From NCBI GenBank assembly GCA_922989275.2, contig OV277864.1, positions 40,795,550 to 40,859,549 on the forward strand: DNA of 64,000 nucleotides, written 5' to 3'. The DNA is from Gari tellinella (taxonomy: Eukaryota > Mollusca > Bivalvia > Cardiida > Psammobiidae). The first letter of the stretch is position 1; every line of letters starts with the position of its first letter. Positions 1-11,671 of the stretch are shown here, one piece after another. The notes beneath the pieces are model-generated. The model was not told the DNA's origin. It made no database searches and saw only the letters and a program-made list of their open reading frames with translations. Made by a program: the position numbers and the translations under genes.

Positions 1-435
1 CTGACTTCCCACTTCGTCTTCCCTACTGCATGGATAAGCAGTATTAATATCAATACACAGCTTATATGCTGGAACCTTTTCCACATTAACTAAATGGTCA
101 TGAAGTTGACATAGAGATGGACTAATAAATGAGCATTTACCGCAGTGGTATAGCCCTGTGTCTGATTGGCTATCTGTGTTTACACCGGCAGTGTGATCAT
201 GGAAGTATGCCTCCGTTTCCTTGTGATATTTCCTGTGATGCATGTAATAATTCTGGACATTGTTGAATCTCCCGTAGCACAGACCACAGACAAATGGGAA
301 GATGGAAAGTGTTCTGTCTATTGCAGTTTCTATTACCCTATCACAGTCCTCATTGATATGAGTTTCTTCAATGCACGCTGACTCACTCGTGTACTTCACA
401 CAGAGACCAGACACTTCATTAACATTAATTGACAT
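1..435 (-). CDS. C2H2 zinc-finger protein, partial coding exon
   Basis: The minus strand is open from an ATG at 435-433 to the window edge (145 codons, no stop), so the 3' part is missing. Residues 48-71 form a classical C2H2 finger: FVCGLC, then 12 residues to H66, then H71 (C-X2-C-X12-H-X4-H). A second, degenerate finger starts at YHCGKC (residues 96-101), with H112/H114 but no clean fourth ligand. Zn ligation is expected from the family; DNA binding is inferred. The first ~45 residues are acidic and unremarkable. The frame stays open upstream to an in-frame stop near 505, so the Met is a choice; alternatively an exon begins at an AG close to 440-450, where the pyrimidine tract is weak. It points away from IQGAP. 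I cannot name an orthologue. A decayed copy is possible, but the lack of stops argues against it. Confidence 0.6.
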   Translation of the reverse strand, partial: MSINVNEVSGLCVKYTSESACIEETHINEDCDRVIETAIDRTLSIFPFVCGLCYGRFNNVQNYYMHHRKYHKETEAYFHDHTAGVNTDSQSDTGLYHCGKCSFISPSLCQLHDHLVNVEKVPAYKLCIDINTAYPCSREDEVGSQ

Positions 436-985
436 ATCTCTGCCTGCTGTGTTTATATAGATATTTATGATCTTTGTTTAAAGCTGTTTTCTGGTTATTC
501 TAGCCACATATTAGTCATGACAGGTTGAAAGGAATGTTCTGTGCTTTGTACACTTTACCCTGAAACAAACATAGAAACAAACGTGGATGTCCAGCTGTAT
601 GCTAGACTATAAGTATAAACACTTTGTGGCTCTATATAACACAAAAACTTAAAGACATTTCCTGATCTTTTTTCGGTGGTAACACCCAACCAGGTATAAA
701 ATCGTGCAGCCATGTGCGAGTTTTGTCCTTACTGCTATCTTGTCTAGGGATATACTCATCCAAGCATTTCATGTGAGGCCTGTACCTTAAATATGTTAGT
801 TTGGTTAGTAAAACCCATTGATTCAATGACTGAAAAAACCCTTGAGTGTGAGTATGTGAGGGCCTCTCTAGGCAACTTGAGATTAGTGGCATTGGCTTTG
901 CACACTTTACTACTGCATTACCTGTATTTTCACACCTATTGCGAACAATTGGGGGGGGGGAGTCCTTCAATGGACTGAGGAAATG
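436..985. other. Unassigned, no gene seen
   Basis: Short ORFs on both strands (for example 632-970 minus) have no recognisable domain. A run of ten G lies at about 951-960. Confidence 0.5.
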
Positions 986-1485
986 TCTTTAACTTTGGTA
1001 ACAAAAGTCAAGGACATAGGTCAAGGTCATCAAACTGCAATGCAACATGCTGTACTCATTGAGGCACATAAACATGTGAAATTATCAGGACTCCAGAAAA
1101 GACTTAAAAGGGAGTAAACTGAAGAAATTCATCATTTTCTTGCTCATTTTAGAAACAAATTATATGGTGTTACTACTCATTAGAATTGTCTCTTCGAGAC
1201 GATTCTAATGAGTAGTGACACCATAGGGTTTAAAGCAGAAATCAAGATTTTACTTTTTGAAATACTCCCCTTATCTGGAGCCCTGAATTATGTGAGTCTG
1301 ACACAAGCTGTAGTATCAAGTCAATAACTGATCTAAATACATACACTGAACCTTGGTCAACAAGTTCAAGGTCATCAAACTGTCATACATGATGTACTCA
1401 TTGAGATGCATAAGTTTGTGACTCGATCTAACTGCAGTTCTTAGACCATGACTGACCGAAACGCAAAACCTTTATCTTCGTTTGA
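986..1485. repeat. Interspersed repeat with GGTCAAGGTCA motifs, split by PalD
   Basis: Segments near 1010-1080 and 1350-1440 share the phrase AGGTCATCAAACTG and a similar text around TGTACTCATTGAG. A related block occurs at 8088-8345. PalD copy 1086-1285 interrupts it. Confidence 0.5.
1086..1285 (-). mobile_element. PalD MITE, copy 1
   Basis: The ends are CAGGACTCCAG and CTTATCTGGAGCCCTG. The core is a long hairpin in which ACTACTCATTAGAAT pairs with its complement around CTCTTCGAGACG. It is flanked by a perfect 6-bp direct repeat AATTAT (1080-1085 and 1286-1291), the best target-site evidence for this family. No coding capacity. Confidence 0.85.
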
Positions 1486-1904
1486 TGTACGTACCTATAT
1501 AGACATGAAGATTATTATTTATTTTTAAAAGAAATTCTATTCAATTATCAGTCCGTCTTTAGTGTTAAATAATTTTAATTTTCTGGTATTAAATTATTGC
1601 AACTTTCTATTTCCTGTAAGTAAGTAGACTTACATTCAGTTTTTATGTATTTTGGAAGTCAGTCTACTTTTCCCCATTTGGTCGAAAACCACGCTTGAAT
1701 TTCCCAAATGGAAAGGCTAAGGCCCCTTCACAATTTTTGGAAAAGGGCTCTGCAGTAGGCCAGATTAATGAAACAATAATTATGGCCATGGTTAAGATTA
1801 GGTTTTGTTTGTTAACGTCCGTTTCTGCAATCTATGGGCTAGGGTAATGTCACAAGAGATGGCCAGTTAATTTCTACGGAAACAAGACTGCGCGTTCAAT
1901 AAAC
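1486..1904. other. Unassigned AT-rich stretch
   Basis: No open frame of interest and no repeat that I can match elsewhere in the window. Confidence 0.4.
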
Positions 1905-2845
1905 GTTTGTGCCCCCGGTGGCATCCTTGACAATATATTCTGATTTTTTCTAAGTCCAAATTAGGTCAAGGTCAAACTGAGCTTGGGTATTATTGGTGAG
2001 TTGGTAATGGTCTAAGGCAATAACTGTATAAGTATCAAAACATTGTAGTAAACAGTGTTGATGCTAGACGAAACGGTAAAATCTAGTTAACCGAAAAAAG
2101 AGCCCATTTAAAATATTCTAAGTTAAAATTAGATCAAGGTCAAGGTCAAAATCAAAGTTTGGTGATATTGGTGGATAGGGAATGGTCAAAGGCCAACAAC
2201 TGTATAAGTATCAAAGCATTGTAGTCAGATGTGTTGATGCTAGACGAAACGGTAAAATCTAGTTAACCAAGAAATAGCCTATCTAAAATATTCTAAGTCC
2301 AAATTAGGTCAAGGTCAAGGTCAAAATCAAAGTTTGGTGACATTGGTGGATAGGGAATGGTCCAAGGTAACAACAGTATAAGTATCCAACCATTTGGGTA
2401 AGCGGTGTTGATGCTAGACGAAACGGTAAATTCTACTTAACCTTGTTACGGACGGACGGACTGACGGACGGTCTACTAACTTAGGTCTAAGGGCCAGCCT
2501 GCTAAGCGGCCAAATTTAAAGGGCCAATTGTCCAAGTTAAAGGGCCACAAGTGGCCCATTGATATTATCTGAGCAACTAAAATGGCCCTTTAAAGTCACC
2601 CCCCTACATATGGACAGATTATGGACGGCCTTAATTTGAAAACTTATTTTTTACCTCCCTTGAGGCCCCCTGATACCATTTTTGCAATTTTTAGAACCAG
2701 TTAAGGGGCCATGGCCCTTTAACTGCCAATAGCCCTATATTTGTTCACAGTCCAGTCCACTAAAATGGCCCTAGCTGCACGGACTGACTGTCGGACAGGA
2801 CGATTACTATATGCTCCCGCATCTGTCGATGCCGGGGGCATAAAA
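1905..2845 (-). repeat. Repeat R1 with ~150-bp internal tandem units
   Basis: Three tandem units (about 1955-2095, 2110-2275, 2285-2440) carry GGTGATATTGGTGGATAGGG and GATGCTAGACGAAACGG. The element is bounded by GTGCCCCCGGTGGCAT near 1910 and ATGCCGGGGGCATAA near 2830. The same family lies in opposite orientation at 37983-38575. It is non-coding. Confidence 0.7.
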
Positions 2846-3045
2846 AAACAAAAAGACCTGTGGACAGATTCTTAAGTTTACCCTAACCCTAGTTTTTGGT
2901 GGTGGACCAACAACTATTGTAAACCCTAGGCTAGCCAAGAAAGTTTTCAAAAGTAATATAGTAATAGATCTACCGGTAGTATTTCCTGTGAGCTTCAGTT
3001 TCCTTATATCAACCGACTTCTTGTGGCACTTATGGACAAGGGCCA

Positions 3046-3297
3046 CCATGGCCCTAAATCGCTCACCTGGTGCATCATGTAAAACTTGACCTATAGTGAC
3101 CTATATTACGACTTGACATGACCCACAAACAACCTTTAGAGTGTTAAAAAGATTTTCTATGATTTGAACTAGTGACCTAGTTTTTACCAGACACAATCCA
3201 CATTTGATTTTGACCTGGAATAGATTTAGGCAAACAACGGACATCCAGCGATCCTAAAGTAAAAGCTCACCTTGGCACTTCGTGCCAGGTGAGCTAA
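3046..3297 (+). mobile_element. Repeat R2, short copy with terminal hairpin
   Basis: Begins near GGCCCTAAATCGCTCACC and ends with the hairpin GCTCACCTTGGCAC-TTCG-TGCCAGGTGAGC followed by TAA. The first GCTCACCTGG is the inverse of the last CCAGGTGAGC. A TC start, 3' hairpin and CTAA end would fit a non-autonomous Helitron, but terminal inverted repeats would not; class unresolved. Confidence 0.5.
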
Positions 3298-3300
3298 CAA

Positions 3301-4075
3301 AGGCCACTATGGCCCTAAATCGCTCACCTGGTACACCATGGCAAACTTGACCTATAGTGACCTAGATTATGACTGGACATGACCCACAATCAACCTTTAG
3401 AATGTAAACAAGATTTTCCTATGATTTGACCAAGTGACCTAGTTTTTGACTTGACATGACCCATATTCGAACTTGACCTATATATCAATGAGACAAACAT
3501 TCTGACCAAGTTTCATCAAGATCCAATGAGATTTGTAGTCTCTAGAGTGTTAACAAGATTTTTCTATGATTTAACCTCGTGACCTAGTTTTGACCGGACA
3601 TGACCCACATTCGAACTTGTTCTAAATATCAATGAGACAAACATTCTGACCAAGTTTCATCAAGATCCAATGAGATTTGTAGCCTCTAGAGTGTTAACAA
3701 GGTTTTTCTATGATTTGACCTAGTGACCTAGTTTTTGACCGGACATGACCCACATTCGAACTTGACCTAGATATCTATGAGACAAACATTCTGACCAAGT
3801 TTCATTAAGATCCAATGAGATTTGTAGCCTCGAGTGTTAACAAGGTTTTTCTATGATTTGACCTAGTGACCTAGTTTTTGACCCAACATGACACACATTC
3901 GAACATGGCCTCGATTTTTACTAGACAAACATTGTGATCAAGTTTCATGAAGATCCAATGAGATTTGTAGCCGGTAGAGTGTTAACGAACAATTGTGAAC
4001 AGACAGACGGACGGACGACGGACATCCAGTGATCCTAAAAGCTCACCTTGGCACTTCGTGCCAGGTGAGCTAAAA
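3301..4075 (+). mobile_element. Repeat R2, long copy with ~147-bp tandem array
   Basis: Same start and same end hairpin (4037-4069) as the preceding copy. The interior is about four tandem units beginning TGACCTAGTTTTTGAC near 3435, 3580, 3725 and 3865, each with CAAGTTTCATCAAGATCC. The two R2 copies are head-to-tail with almost no spacer. Confidence 0.6.
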
Positions 4076-4889
4076 AGCTAAACATTCATATTAGTAAAAG
4101 AAATAAAGGGAGCCAGCGGCCCACATTTCGCTCACCTGATGACTGTGCAAGACAATTTTAATAATCTCTGTATAGAACCACAATGCGAAGGTACATGATG
4201 ATGTCAAATATTAATGATCTGAACCAAAAGAGAAAAAAGAATTTTAAAGAGCTTCCTATAATATACAACTGATAAGCCCCGGACAGCTAGCCTACTCACC
4301 GTATTGAGGGCGAATCGACTACCGGTGAAACGACCAAGGGCGAAAACTACACCTGTACGTTCTGTCAATCTTTACAATCACCAAACGTTTTGTATTTACC
4401 ACAACAGTACAATATAGATGACTCTTACCATTATTATGACATCAATTGATGAATTCTGCTCGGTCTTGGAGCTAAATTCATTGGATCAAGATCAGGGAGA
4501 TTTCAGGATATCTCTAGGGTTTGCACTGGTACTAGTTCCCATAGCTGTTTCATTGTTGCAATCAGGATAAGCAGGGATCCATGTATCATATCAAAGCGTT
4601 TTCGCGATACTGATTTGACTGGTTCCATAGGATGTGTTCGAAGTGTAAAGTAGGATATAGCGTGTGGTTATCGTCCTTAGACCCATCTCATACGGTATTA
4701 ATATTATTAACTTGAAAATCAAAATTTCAAAAGTAGTGAGATGTGGGAATTGTTTTCAAAGCGTTATCTGCTTGAAAATAAATTTAGCCTAGATTCTACT
4801 GAAATCACGAATGAATAAAAAGTTATTATTCATTCCTGCTGAAATATGCTCTTTCTTAGATATCCACATTTTCAGATGTACGTGTATAT
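4076..4889. other. Unassigned
   Basis: AT-rich, no ORF with a recognisable domain and no repeat match noticed. Confidence 0.4.
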
Positions 4890-4985
4890 AATTACGACCA
4901 CTAAATTGTGTTTATTAATAGGGGTTAAGAACAGGTGACTGCTTAAAGCAAGGTGACAGTAAAACAGAAAGCTCCTGCATTATAT
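4890..4985 (+). mobile_element. PalB MITE fragment
   Basis: Left half of a PalB element: TTACGACCACTAAATTG, then GGTGACTGCTTAAAGC and GTAAAACAGAAAGCTCC. It stops at the palindrome centre. Confidence 0.6.
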
Positions 4986-5174
4986 ACATGCACACTAATG
5001 TGTCGTATTAAAGTTTAAAATGGATTTTTAAGAGGGCGTTACGCGCATCCAAAAACAGGTAAAATAATATTACATAAAGGTGTATCAACTTGAAAATTCG
5101 ACTCCCCAATAACATTTTGTGTAGATTCTAATGAAAGATAACAGTTTTTGCAGTTTATCTTTCGGTCTTTCATC

Positions 5175-5209
5175 CACAGAATTATACACTTTTCTATAAT
5201 TCCGTGTTT
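5175..5209. repeat. 35-bp mobile hairpin, copy 1
   Basis: CACAGAATTATAC and GTATAATTCCGTG-type arms around ACTTTT. The unit recurs at 22393-22427 with one mismatch in 35. Confidence 0.6.
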
Positions 5210-5368
5210 CATCTCTAACCCATATCCCTTCTAAATAGTGTACACACTCGTAATGAGAAATTCACCTCAAACCGAAAAATTCAAGAATGATAACCTTCTT
5301 CTAATATAAGGGCTAGAGTCGAATGACCTACCCTGTTTACTTTTTACAGTAGCGGGATTAAATCTATG

Positions 5369-5385
5369 CCCCCCCCCCCCCCCCC
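5369..5385. repeat. Poly-C tract (17)
   Basis: Uninterrupted C run. Confidence 0.9.
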
Positions 5386-5461
5386 GGTAAGGTCATTACG
5401 TAATGCTTTTCGCTAAGCGATAGACTAAAGAATTTCATGACATCCAACTGTTAACTTCTGC

Positions 5462-5547
5462 AACTACTACTGTTACAGCTACTGGTAATACTACTACTAC
5501 TACTGTTACAACAATAACAACTACTACTACTTCTGCTACTACTTCTG

Positions 5548-5602
<55 letters not shown>

Positions 5603-5663
5603 CACTACTACTTACACCACTACTACTACTACTACTTCTACTACTACTACAACAACTGCTATA

Positions 5664-5704
<41 letters not shown>

Positions 5705-5713
5705 TACTACTTT

Positions 5714-5755
<42 letters not shown>

Positions 5756-5995
5756 TACTACTACAACTACTGCTACAACTACTACTACTACTACATCTAC
5801 TACTGTTACTACTACTACTACTACTACTACTACTGTTACTACTGTTACTACTACTACTACAACAACAACTACTACTAATACTAATACTAATACTACTACT
5901 TCTTCTACTATTACTACTGCTACAATTACTACTACAACTACTACTACTACTACTAATTCTGCTGCTACTACTAGTACTACTGTTACTGTTACTGT

Positions 5996-6051
<56 letters not shown>

Positions 6052-6099
6052 TTACTACTACCACTACTACTACTACTGCTACTACTACTACTACTTCTG

Positions 6100-6136
<37 letters not shown>

Positions 6137-6240
6137 TACTGCCACTGTTACTACTACTACTTCTACTACTACTACTACTACTCTTACTACTTCAACTCTA
6201 CTTCTTCTACTACTACTGTTAGTGTTATTGTTTCTACTAG
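5462..6240. repeat. Imperfect trinucleotide microsatellite (TAC/ACT)n, ~780 bp
   Basis: Almost continuous TAC repeats with scattered TTC, TGT, TGC and ATT variants. On the minus strand it gives a spurious 177-residue valine-rich ORF (5612-6145); no gene is supported. Confidence 0.95.
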
Positions 6241-7069
6241 AGTTAAATCTCTTATTAGACGACTAGCCATAAAATCAGCAGGGGGCTCACTCAGTGATTA
6301 GGGACATGTCAATGAAAAAATAAAAACTCTAAAAAACAGTGAAATATAACTTAAAAGGGACCAAAAATTCCTTACAGTATTCTGTTTTAAAGGCGACCAG
6401 TAGAAAGAATGCGTTTTCTTCTTTCAGTTGCAGGTTGTGGCTAAGATATTAAAACGAAGAAAGTTTGCTTTTATGGACGTTGAAGTAGACAAGTAAAGGC
6501 AATTTGGCACGTTTCTATATAGCGTATATAGGAGACGATAGGAGTATACTTTAACTTCAAAAAGGAACATAATTTAATTTGAATAAAAATCTAAAAAAAA
6601 ATATCAGTATAAAGATAAAACTATAAGCTTTGTAATGTTGGTTGTGGCTAAGCTCTGTGATTAGTACGAGTGTAATTATTAAATGAAACGTCAATTGCTC
6701 CTTCTTTATTCTATATAGCGCATCTGCTATGACTGGGCGTAGCTCGTGAGGTATATTTCTCAAACTGTTTAGGGGGGGTCTACCCATGTTTTATTGTACG
6801 ATAAAACACTGGTATTAATTTATTATTTCGATTCTAACACTTCAATTTAACCACAATTTGCACCGACGCAACGGCGCTACATTTCTTCGCGTATGCATTT
6901 TCGAAGCCATATGACGTCACGTTAAGAGGTTATAGCGCGTGTGTGTATCATTGAGAATTTAAACACAGATACGTCCCTTCTTTGTTTATATAGGGGCGTG
7001 CGTGATGTGTGTTATAATGAGCAATAATTATCGATCCTGTGTGGGCTTTGTGCAATCACCAGGCCCCAT
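6241..7069. other. Unassigned
   Basis: AT-rich; no gene or repeat recognised. Confidence 0.4.
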
Positions 7070-7300
7070 GGTTATAAAGGATTTCAGTTGAGTCTGAGAT
7101 CGTTCTCAAACATTTGATTGGTCAGATTTGAGCTTTTTCAAAGATTCAACTCAAAAGCTTCATACCCTTAGACTCTAGATCCAAGGTTATAAAGCGTTTG
7201 AGTTGAGTATGAGATCGTTCTTAAGCATTTGATTGGTCAGATTTGAGCAAAAGCTTGAGATTGATTTCAGACTCCATTCAAAAGCTTTATAACGTTGGGA
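7070..7300. repeat. Direct duplication of a ~115-bp unit
   Basis: Units near 7070-7180 and 7185-7300 share GGTTATAAAG, GAGTTGAGT, GAGATCGTTCT and CATTTGATTGGTCAGATT. Inverse fragments such as CAAAAGCTTTATAAC suggest each unit was itself partly palindromic. Confidence 0.6.
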
Positions 7301-7792
7301 CCAGGAAGAAAATAGAAGAAGAGAAAGAAGAACGAGAACATAAGGAACAAAATAGAGAGAAGAGTGCAGGACAATAATAAACATAGTCGTAGAATATAAT
7401 AGCTAAAGAACGTTCTTATTGCCTCTGTTTGCCATGGCCGTCATAGTACATTGTATTTTTACTGTTTCTAGACGCTTGTTGAAAAAGCTGGATATTTCTA
7501 TAGACATGTTACTACTAAATGCAGAATGGAAGTAATGCAGCGAATGCAAATAGATAATCAGTGAATAAACAAAGACAAGTGTACTCTCCACGGGTATAAT
7601 GGTAAATGTATACGCGTCATTAGGGTTCAGTAAGTTACGTGCTTTAAAAAGAGTTTTTAATGAGTGGGGTACACTTGTAATTTCTCCATGATGCCATGTT
7701 CGTTTGTTAGCTGTTTTCTCCTTCATTGACTCAATTCCTGGAAATTGAATGACATATTTCAATAAGAAAAACAGGCCAGGTGATTGTCAATA
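7301..7792. other. Unassigned
   Basis: Contains two short minus-strand ORFs without recognisable features. Confidence 0.4.
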
Positions 7793-8070
7793 GGGCCCTC
7801 CGTAGCCTAGTGGTATTTTTACTGTGACTTACATCACTAAGCTACTCATCGCTGTGAGTTTGAATCCCAGTCTGGTCGTTCGGATTTTTCATGTGGGGAT
7901 GCTTTCCAGCTTGCATGCGGAAGGTCGGTGGTTCTACCCAGTTGCCGATTTGTGCCTGAAACAGTGCATAAAAGGGCTTCCAGGGTCTTCCTCCTGTAAT
8001 GAACTTGACGTCATGATGTAGCTGAAATACTGTTGAAAGCGACGTAAAATCATAAAAAATCAATCATAAA
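7793..8070 (+). mobile_element. tRNA-derived SINE1, copy 1
   Basis: The head carries A-box-like TAGCCTAGTGG (about 7803) and B-box-like GAGTTTGAATCCC (7856-7868), typical of RNA polymerase III promoters of tRNA origin. The body contains TGCCGATTTGTGCCTG and the tail ACTGTTGAAAGCGACG followed by A-rich sequence. Two further copies lie at 35035-35305 and 49675-49954. It is not a tRNA: there is no cloverleaf after the B box. Confidence 0.8.
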
Positions 8071-8087
8071 ATTTAAATGTAAAAACT

Positions 8088-8345
8088 TAATGTAACTCAC
8101 AGAGGTAAAGGTCAACGGTCAAGATTGCTAAACTACCATGCAACAGTTTACATTCATCAATGTGCATCAGCAAGTAAGGTTGCATCACCCTTGCTGCAGT
8201 ACTTAAGCCTTAGCTGACCTAAACGCAAACAATTAACCTAGGATACAGAGGTCAAGGTCACAAAACTGACATGCAATGCGCTTACCACAGCGCATTGATC
8301 AGCATGGGAGGTTGCACGAACCTAGCTGCATGATCATCCTCAACT
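8088..8345 (+). repeat. Interspersed repeat related to 986-1485
   Basis: Contains AGAGGTAAAGGTCAACGG, AGAGGTCAAGGTCAC and ACTGACATGCAATGCG, similar to the block at 986-1485. Confidence 0.4.
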
Positions 8346-8799
8346 TGACTCCTACCACAGAGTAACTACTCCATGCTCCAACGGATGATTGTGATTGGCC
8401 AGTTATGTTGTGCGCACGAGATAATAAGTCGTGCGTACAAAACAATATACAATTTGACTGCCACTATTTATTGTATTAGACCGAGCTTATCAATCCTGGC
8501 TATGGAATCGTCTCGTTTGTATTTTATAAAAAATATCGTGAATACCAATTAAGCGCCACTGTGCACTTTACGCTGGAAAGGACGTTGACATATCCGACGT
8601 CACATTGTTTATTTCCTTACAAAAAAGAAAGAAGAACGTAAATACATGTACGTATATCTGTCCTTATAGAGTTTCTACAACATTCACAAGGCGAAAAGAA
8701 TACCACATAGTGACAGTAATTTTTTTTTTGATAGATGTAAAAGACATGCAAAATGTTTCATTTTGGTCTATTGGAAATTAGCATTGTAACTCAAAGCGA
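8346..8799. other. Unassigned
   Basis: No gene or matched repeat seen. Confidence 0.35.
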
Positions 8800-8915
8800 G
8801 GTGTAATAATATGAATAAGTATAATAAGTAAAGAAATAGTTTCTATCTTAGCAAATGATACCTTAAATAAGGCTGAAAATAAAGCACGCATATTCTGCTT
8901 TGCTTTCGATCTGCA
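8800..8915 (-). mobile_element. PalA fragment, strongly diverged
   Basis: GGCTGAAAATAAAGCACGC and ATTCTGCTTTGCTTTCG resemble the PalA palindrome; the ends are gone. Confidence 0.35.
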
Positions 8916-9600
8916 TTATTTATTTATTTACATTTAAGGTCGACTGCATAATACAACACATGTAACAACGTTAAATATAAGTTTGATAAGTTTGATAAGT
9001 TTATTCATAGTAGTTCCATTAGGCCTAAAAGCCCATGAGGAAAATACACAAACAAATATGCACATGACTGACAGTATGAAATGACAAATTACAAAATACA
9101 TACATATATAATACAAGGGCGGAGAAAGTATTTAACAATGATTAATATAATTATTTTGTTGAGCAATTAGCAAAGATTCTTGTCAGCTGCACGTTATATA
9201 TATGACAGCAATAAATTAGAAATTTAGTTAAGTTATAGAATTTTGACTAAAAGAAAGCTAATAAGAATAAAATCGTGCATACTTTTGATAAAACTGATTA
9301 CTTAAAAGGATAATGTGTGTTGAATTAATAAATTACCTGCAGAGGGCCTATGGATAACCCAATTAAGCTAAAAGCTTATTTCCAAAGGGGTCCAACTTAT
9401 CTAGACTAAAACCAAGGAAATATACAGTCTTTTTATAATTCCATGCTAAAACTACTAAAAAAGAAACTAATTAAGCCAAAGATTTAGGTACAAAACGGGA
9501 TTATTAAAAGTATGCATTCATTTACTGCATCATATCACATATGTATATACCACTGAGGATAAAGCAAATTTATCACATTCAGATTACCCTTCACAGTGCT
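8916..9600. other. Unassigned
   Basis: AT-rich; no gene recognised. Confidence 0.35.
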
Positions 9601-9689
9601 GAATTTTTGAAATGGACTCTTTAATTTTCGAACAGTTTCCACTTTACATAAAAAAATGTTTACATAATATTTCAAATATTGGCAAACAA

Positions 9690-11671
9690 TTATTTCAAAA
9701 ATCTTGAACCACCTATTATTTGTTATAAGTATAATAAATCTGTGAGAGGGTTAATTTTTAACTACAATAAAATTGTTTCTGATCTTAAAATTCTCGAAAA
9801 CACACCAGATACATGAGACTGTACCTCTTCTAAATTCTGTTACGCTCCAGTGCGTCATATAATAACTGGCAATTTTGATATCATTAAAGATAAACGCATT
9901 AGAGCGCTTTTGAGTAAGGGACCTAAATTTAGATTACCTGCCTTAATTGATTTCGATACTTGTCGCAATCATATTTCTGTAGCTTTGAATAAGTATAGTA
10001 CCAACTGGTGCCGCAGAGAACATGCTGAAAATGACGCTCTTACAAAATGGAAAGAATTAATTTTTGATATAATCGATACCCGGATTTCGTTCTATTTATC
10101 CAATAACCATCTTTTACCACCTAAACCTAAATTTAACATTCGTCACTTAAAGAAGGGCATACAAGACTTTCATTCCAAATATGTACTCGTTCCTGCAGAC
10201 AAAGCATCCAATAATGTGATAATTGTATGACGATTACATTATGTTGATACTTTAAACCAGGAACTTGTGAATACCAATTCCTATACAACGACTACTTTAA
10301 CGGAGCATAATGTAGTATCTGATCATCTTGATACTTGTATACAATTAAAAGCTGACGTCAACATTACATGTCATAAACTTCCTACTATGTACTGGATACC
10401 AAAACTCCACAAAACACCATATAAATCTCGTTTTATTGCTAATTCAAGTTTTTGACATCGTCTTTAATTAAAATCAAAGAACATGTTCAAAGGTATTGTG
10501 ACAAGACTTACGAAAATTCTGGACTTAATCTGTTTTGGTCTATCAAAAACTCGAATGAAATTTTGACGAAGCTTGAACATAGAAAATACCAAGCTTGCAA
10601 TATTAGTACGTATGACTTTTCAACACTATATACTACCTTACCTCATAATTTAATAAAAGCTAAACTTATACAACTTATTGAAAAGACTTTTGCCAGAGAA
10701 AGGAAACTATTTCTGGCGTGTAATACTGATCGTGCATTTTTTACAAATGACACGGTTAAGCATTACACTATGTGGACTTGCACCGATGTCTGTAAATCAC
10801 TATCATTTCTTCTGGATAACATTTATGTACGTTTTGGGAGTACCATATACCGCCAAGTGATTGGTATCCCTATGGGTACAAACTGTGCGCCCCTTGTCGC
10901 AGACCTATTTTTGTACTGTTATGAGAGGGACTTTATGCTAAGTCTAAAACCTGATACACAGGCAGATATGATCGAAGCCTTTAACAACACATCGCGCTAT
11001 CTAGATGATATTTTTAATATAGACAACCCATTTTTTGATACGTTGTTTCCTTTTATTTACCCAAAAGAATTACGCCTTAATAAAACAAACGAGTCAAATT
11101 TATCGGCACCATTTTTAGATTTGGATCTTTTAATAAATAACGGTATTGTTTCTTCTAAGATTTACGATAAACGAGATGATTTTGATTTTAGTATTGTAAA
11201 CTATCCTCATCTAGATGGCGATGTTCCCCGTTCTACATCTTACGGGGTTTATATTTCACAACTTATTCGTTTTGCTAGGGCTTGTACCTCTGTTGAGGAC
11301 TTCCACATTCGTAATAAAACTATTACTGAAAAGCTTCTTAAACAGGGGTACAGATTTCATAAACTCTTAAAACATTTTCTAAATTCTTTTATAGAAATCT
11401 TCCTCTCATTAACAAGTATAAATGTAACTTAAAGTCTTTTCTGCGGCAAGGTATTTCACATCCGGAGTTTTATGGTGATGTGATTTACAGACTTCGTAAG
11501 ATTCTTGGACATATGCATTTTCAAAACCTATTTGTGAAACGTATTAGATTTTTCCTCAAAAAAGATTATGATCCAACTATATTGCTGCGCACTTCACGTT
11601 TGGTTATCGATCAATCTACAATTGATAACTATGCTTTCCTCTTTGGTTGTGCGACGACAGACAGGGCTTAG
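9690..11671 (+). pseudogene. Decayed Penelope-type reverse transcriptase
   Basis: Concatenated frames give an ordered RT. LVPADKA near 10190 is followed by YWIPKLHKTPYKSRF near 10390. YDFSTLYTTLP near 10610, GIPMGTNCAPL at 10863, RYLDD at 10995-11009 and a FLDLDLL region near 11115 complete the core. ADKxxxNVxxV plus PKLHK plus YLDD resemble Penelope-like elements; I saw no GIY-YIG endonuclease. Product would be an RNA-dependent DNA polymerase. Lesions: TGA at 9814 and 10228, frame changes near 10452 and near 11385, so it is dead. The start near 9690 is the furthest point where I can follow homologous-looking sequence. A LINE or other RT lineage is the main alternative. Confidence 0.7.

Noticed and set aside
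5612..6145. 177-residue minus-strand ORF of almost pure valine
   Set aside because: Translation of the trinucleotide microsatellite.
7793..8070. Small protein genes on either strand of this interval
   Set aside because: Both ORFs (7824-8021 and 7842-8063) lie wholly within SINE1 and similar ones recur at its other copies.
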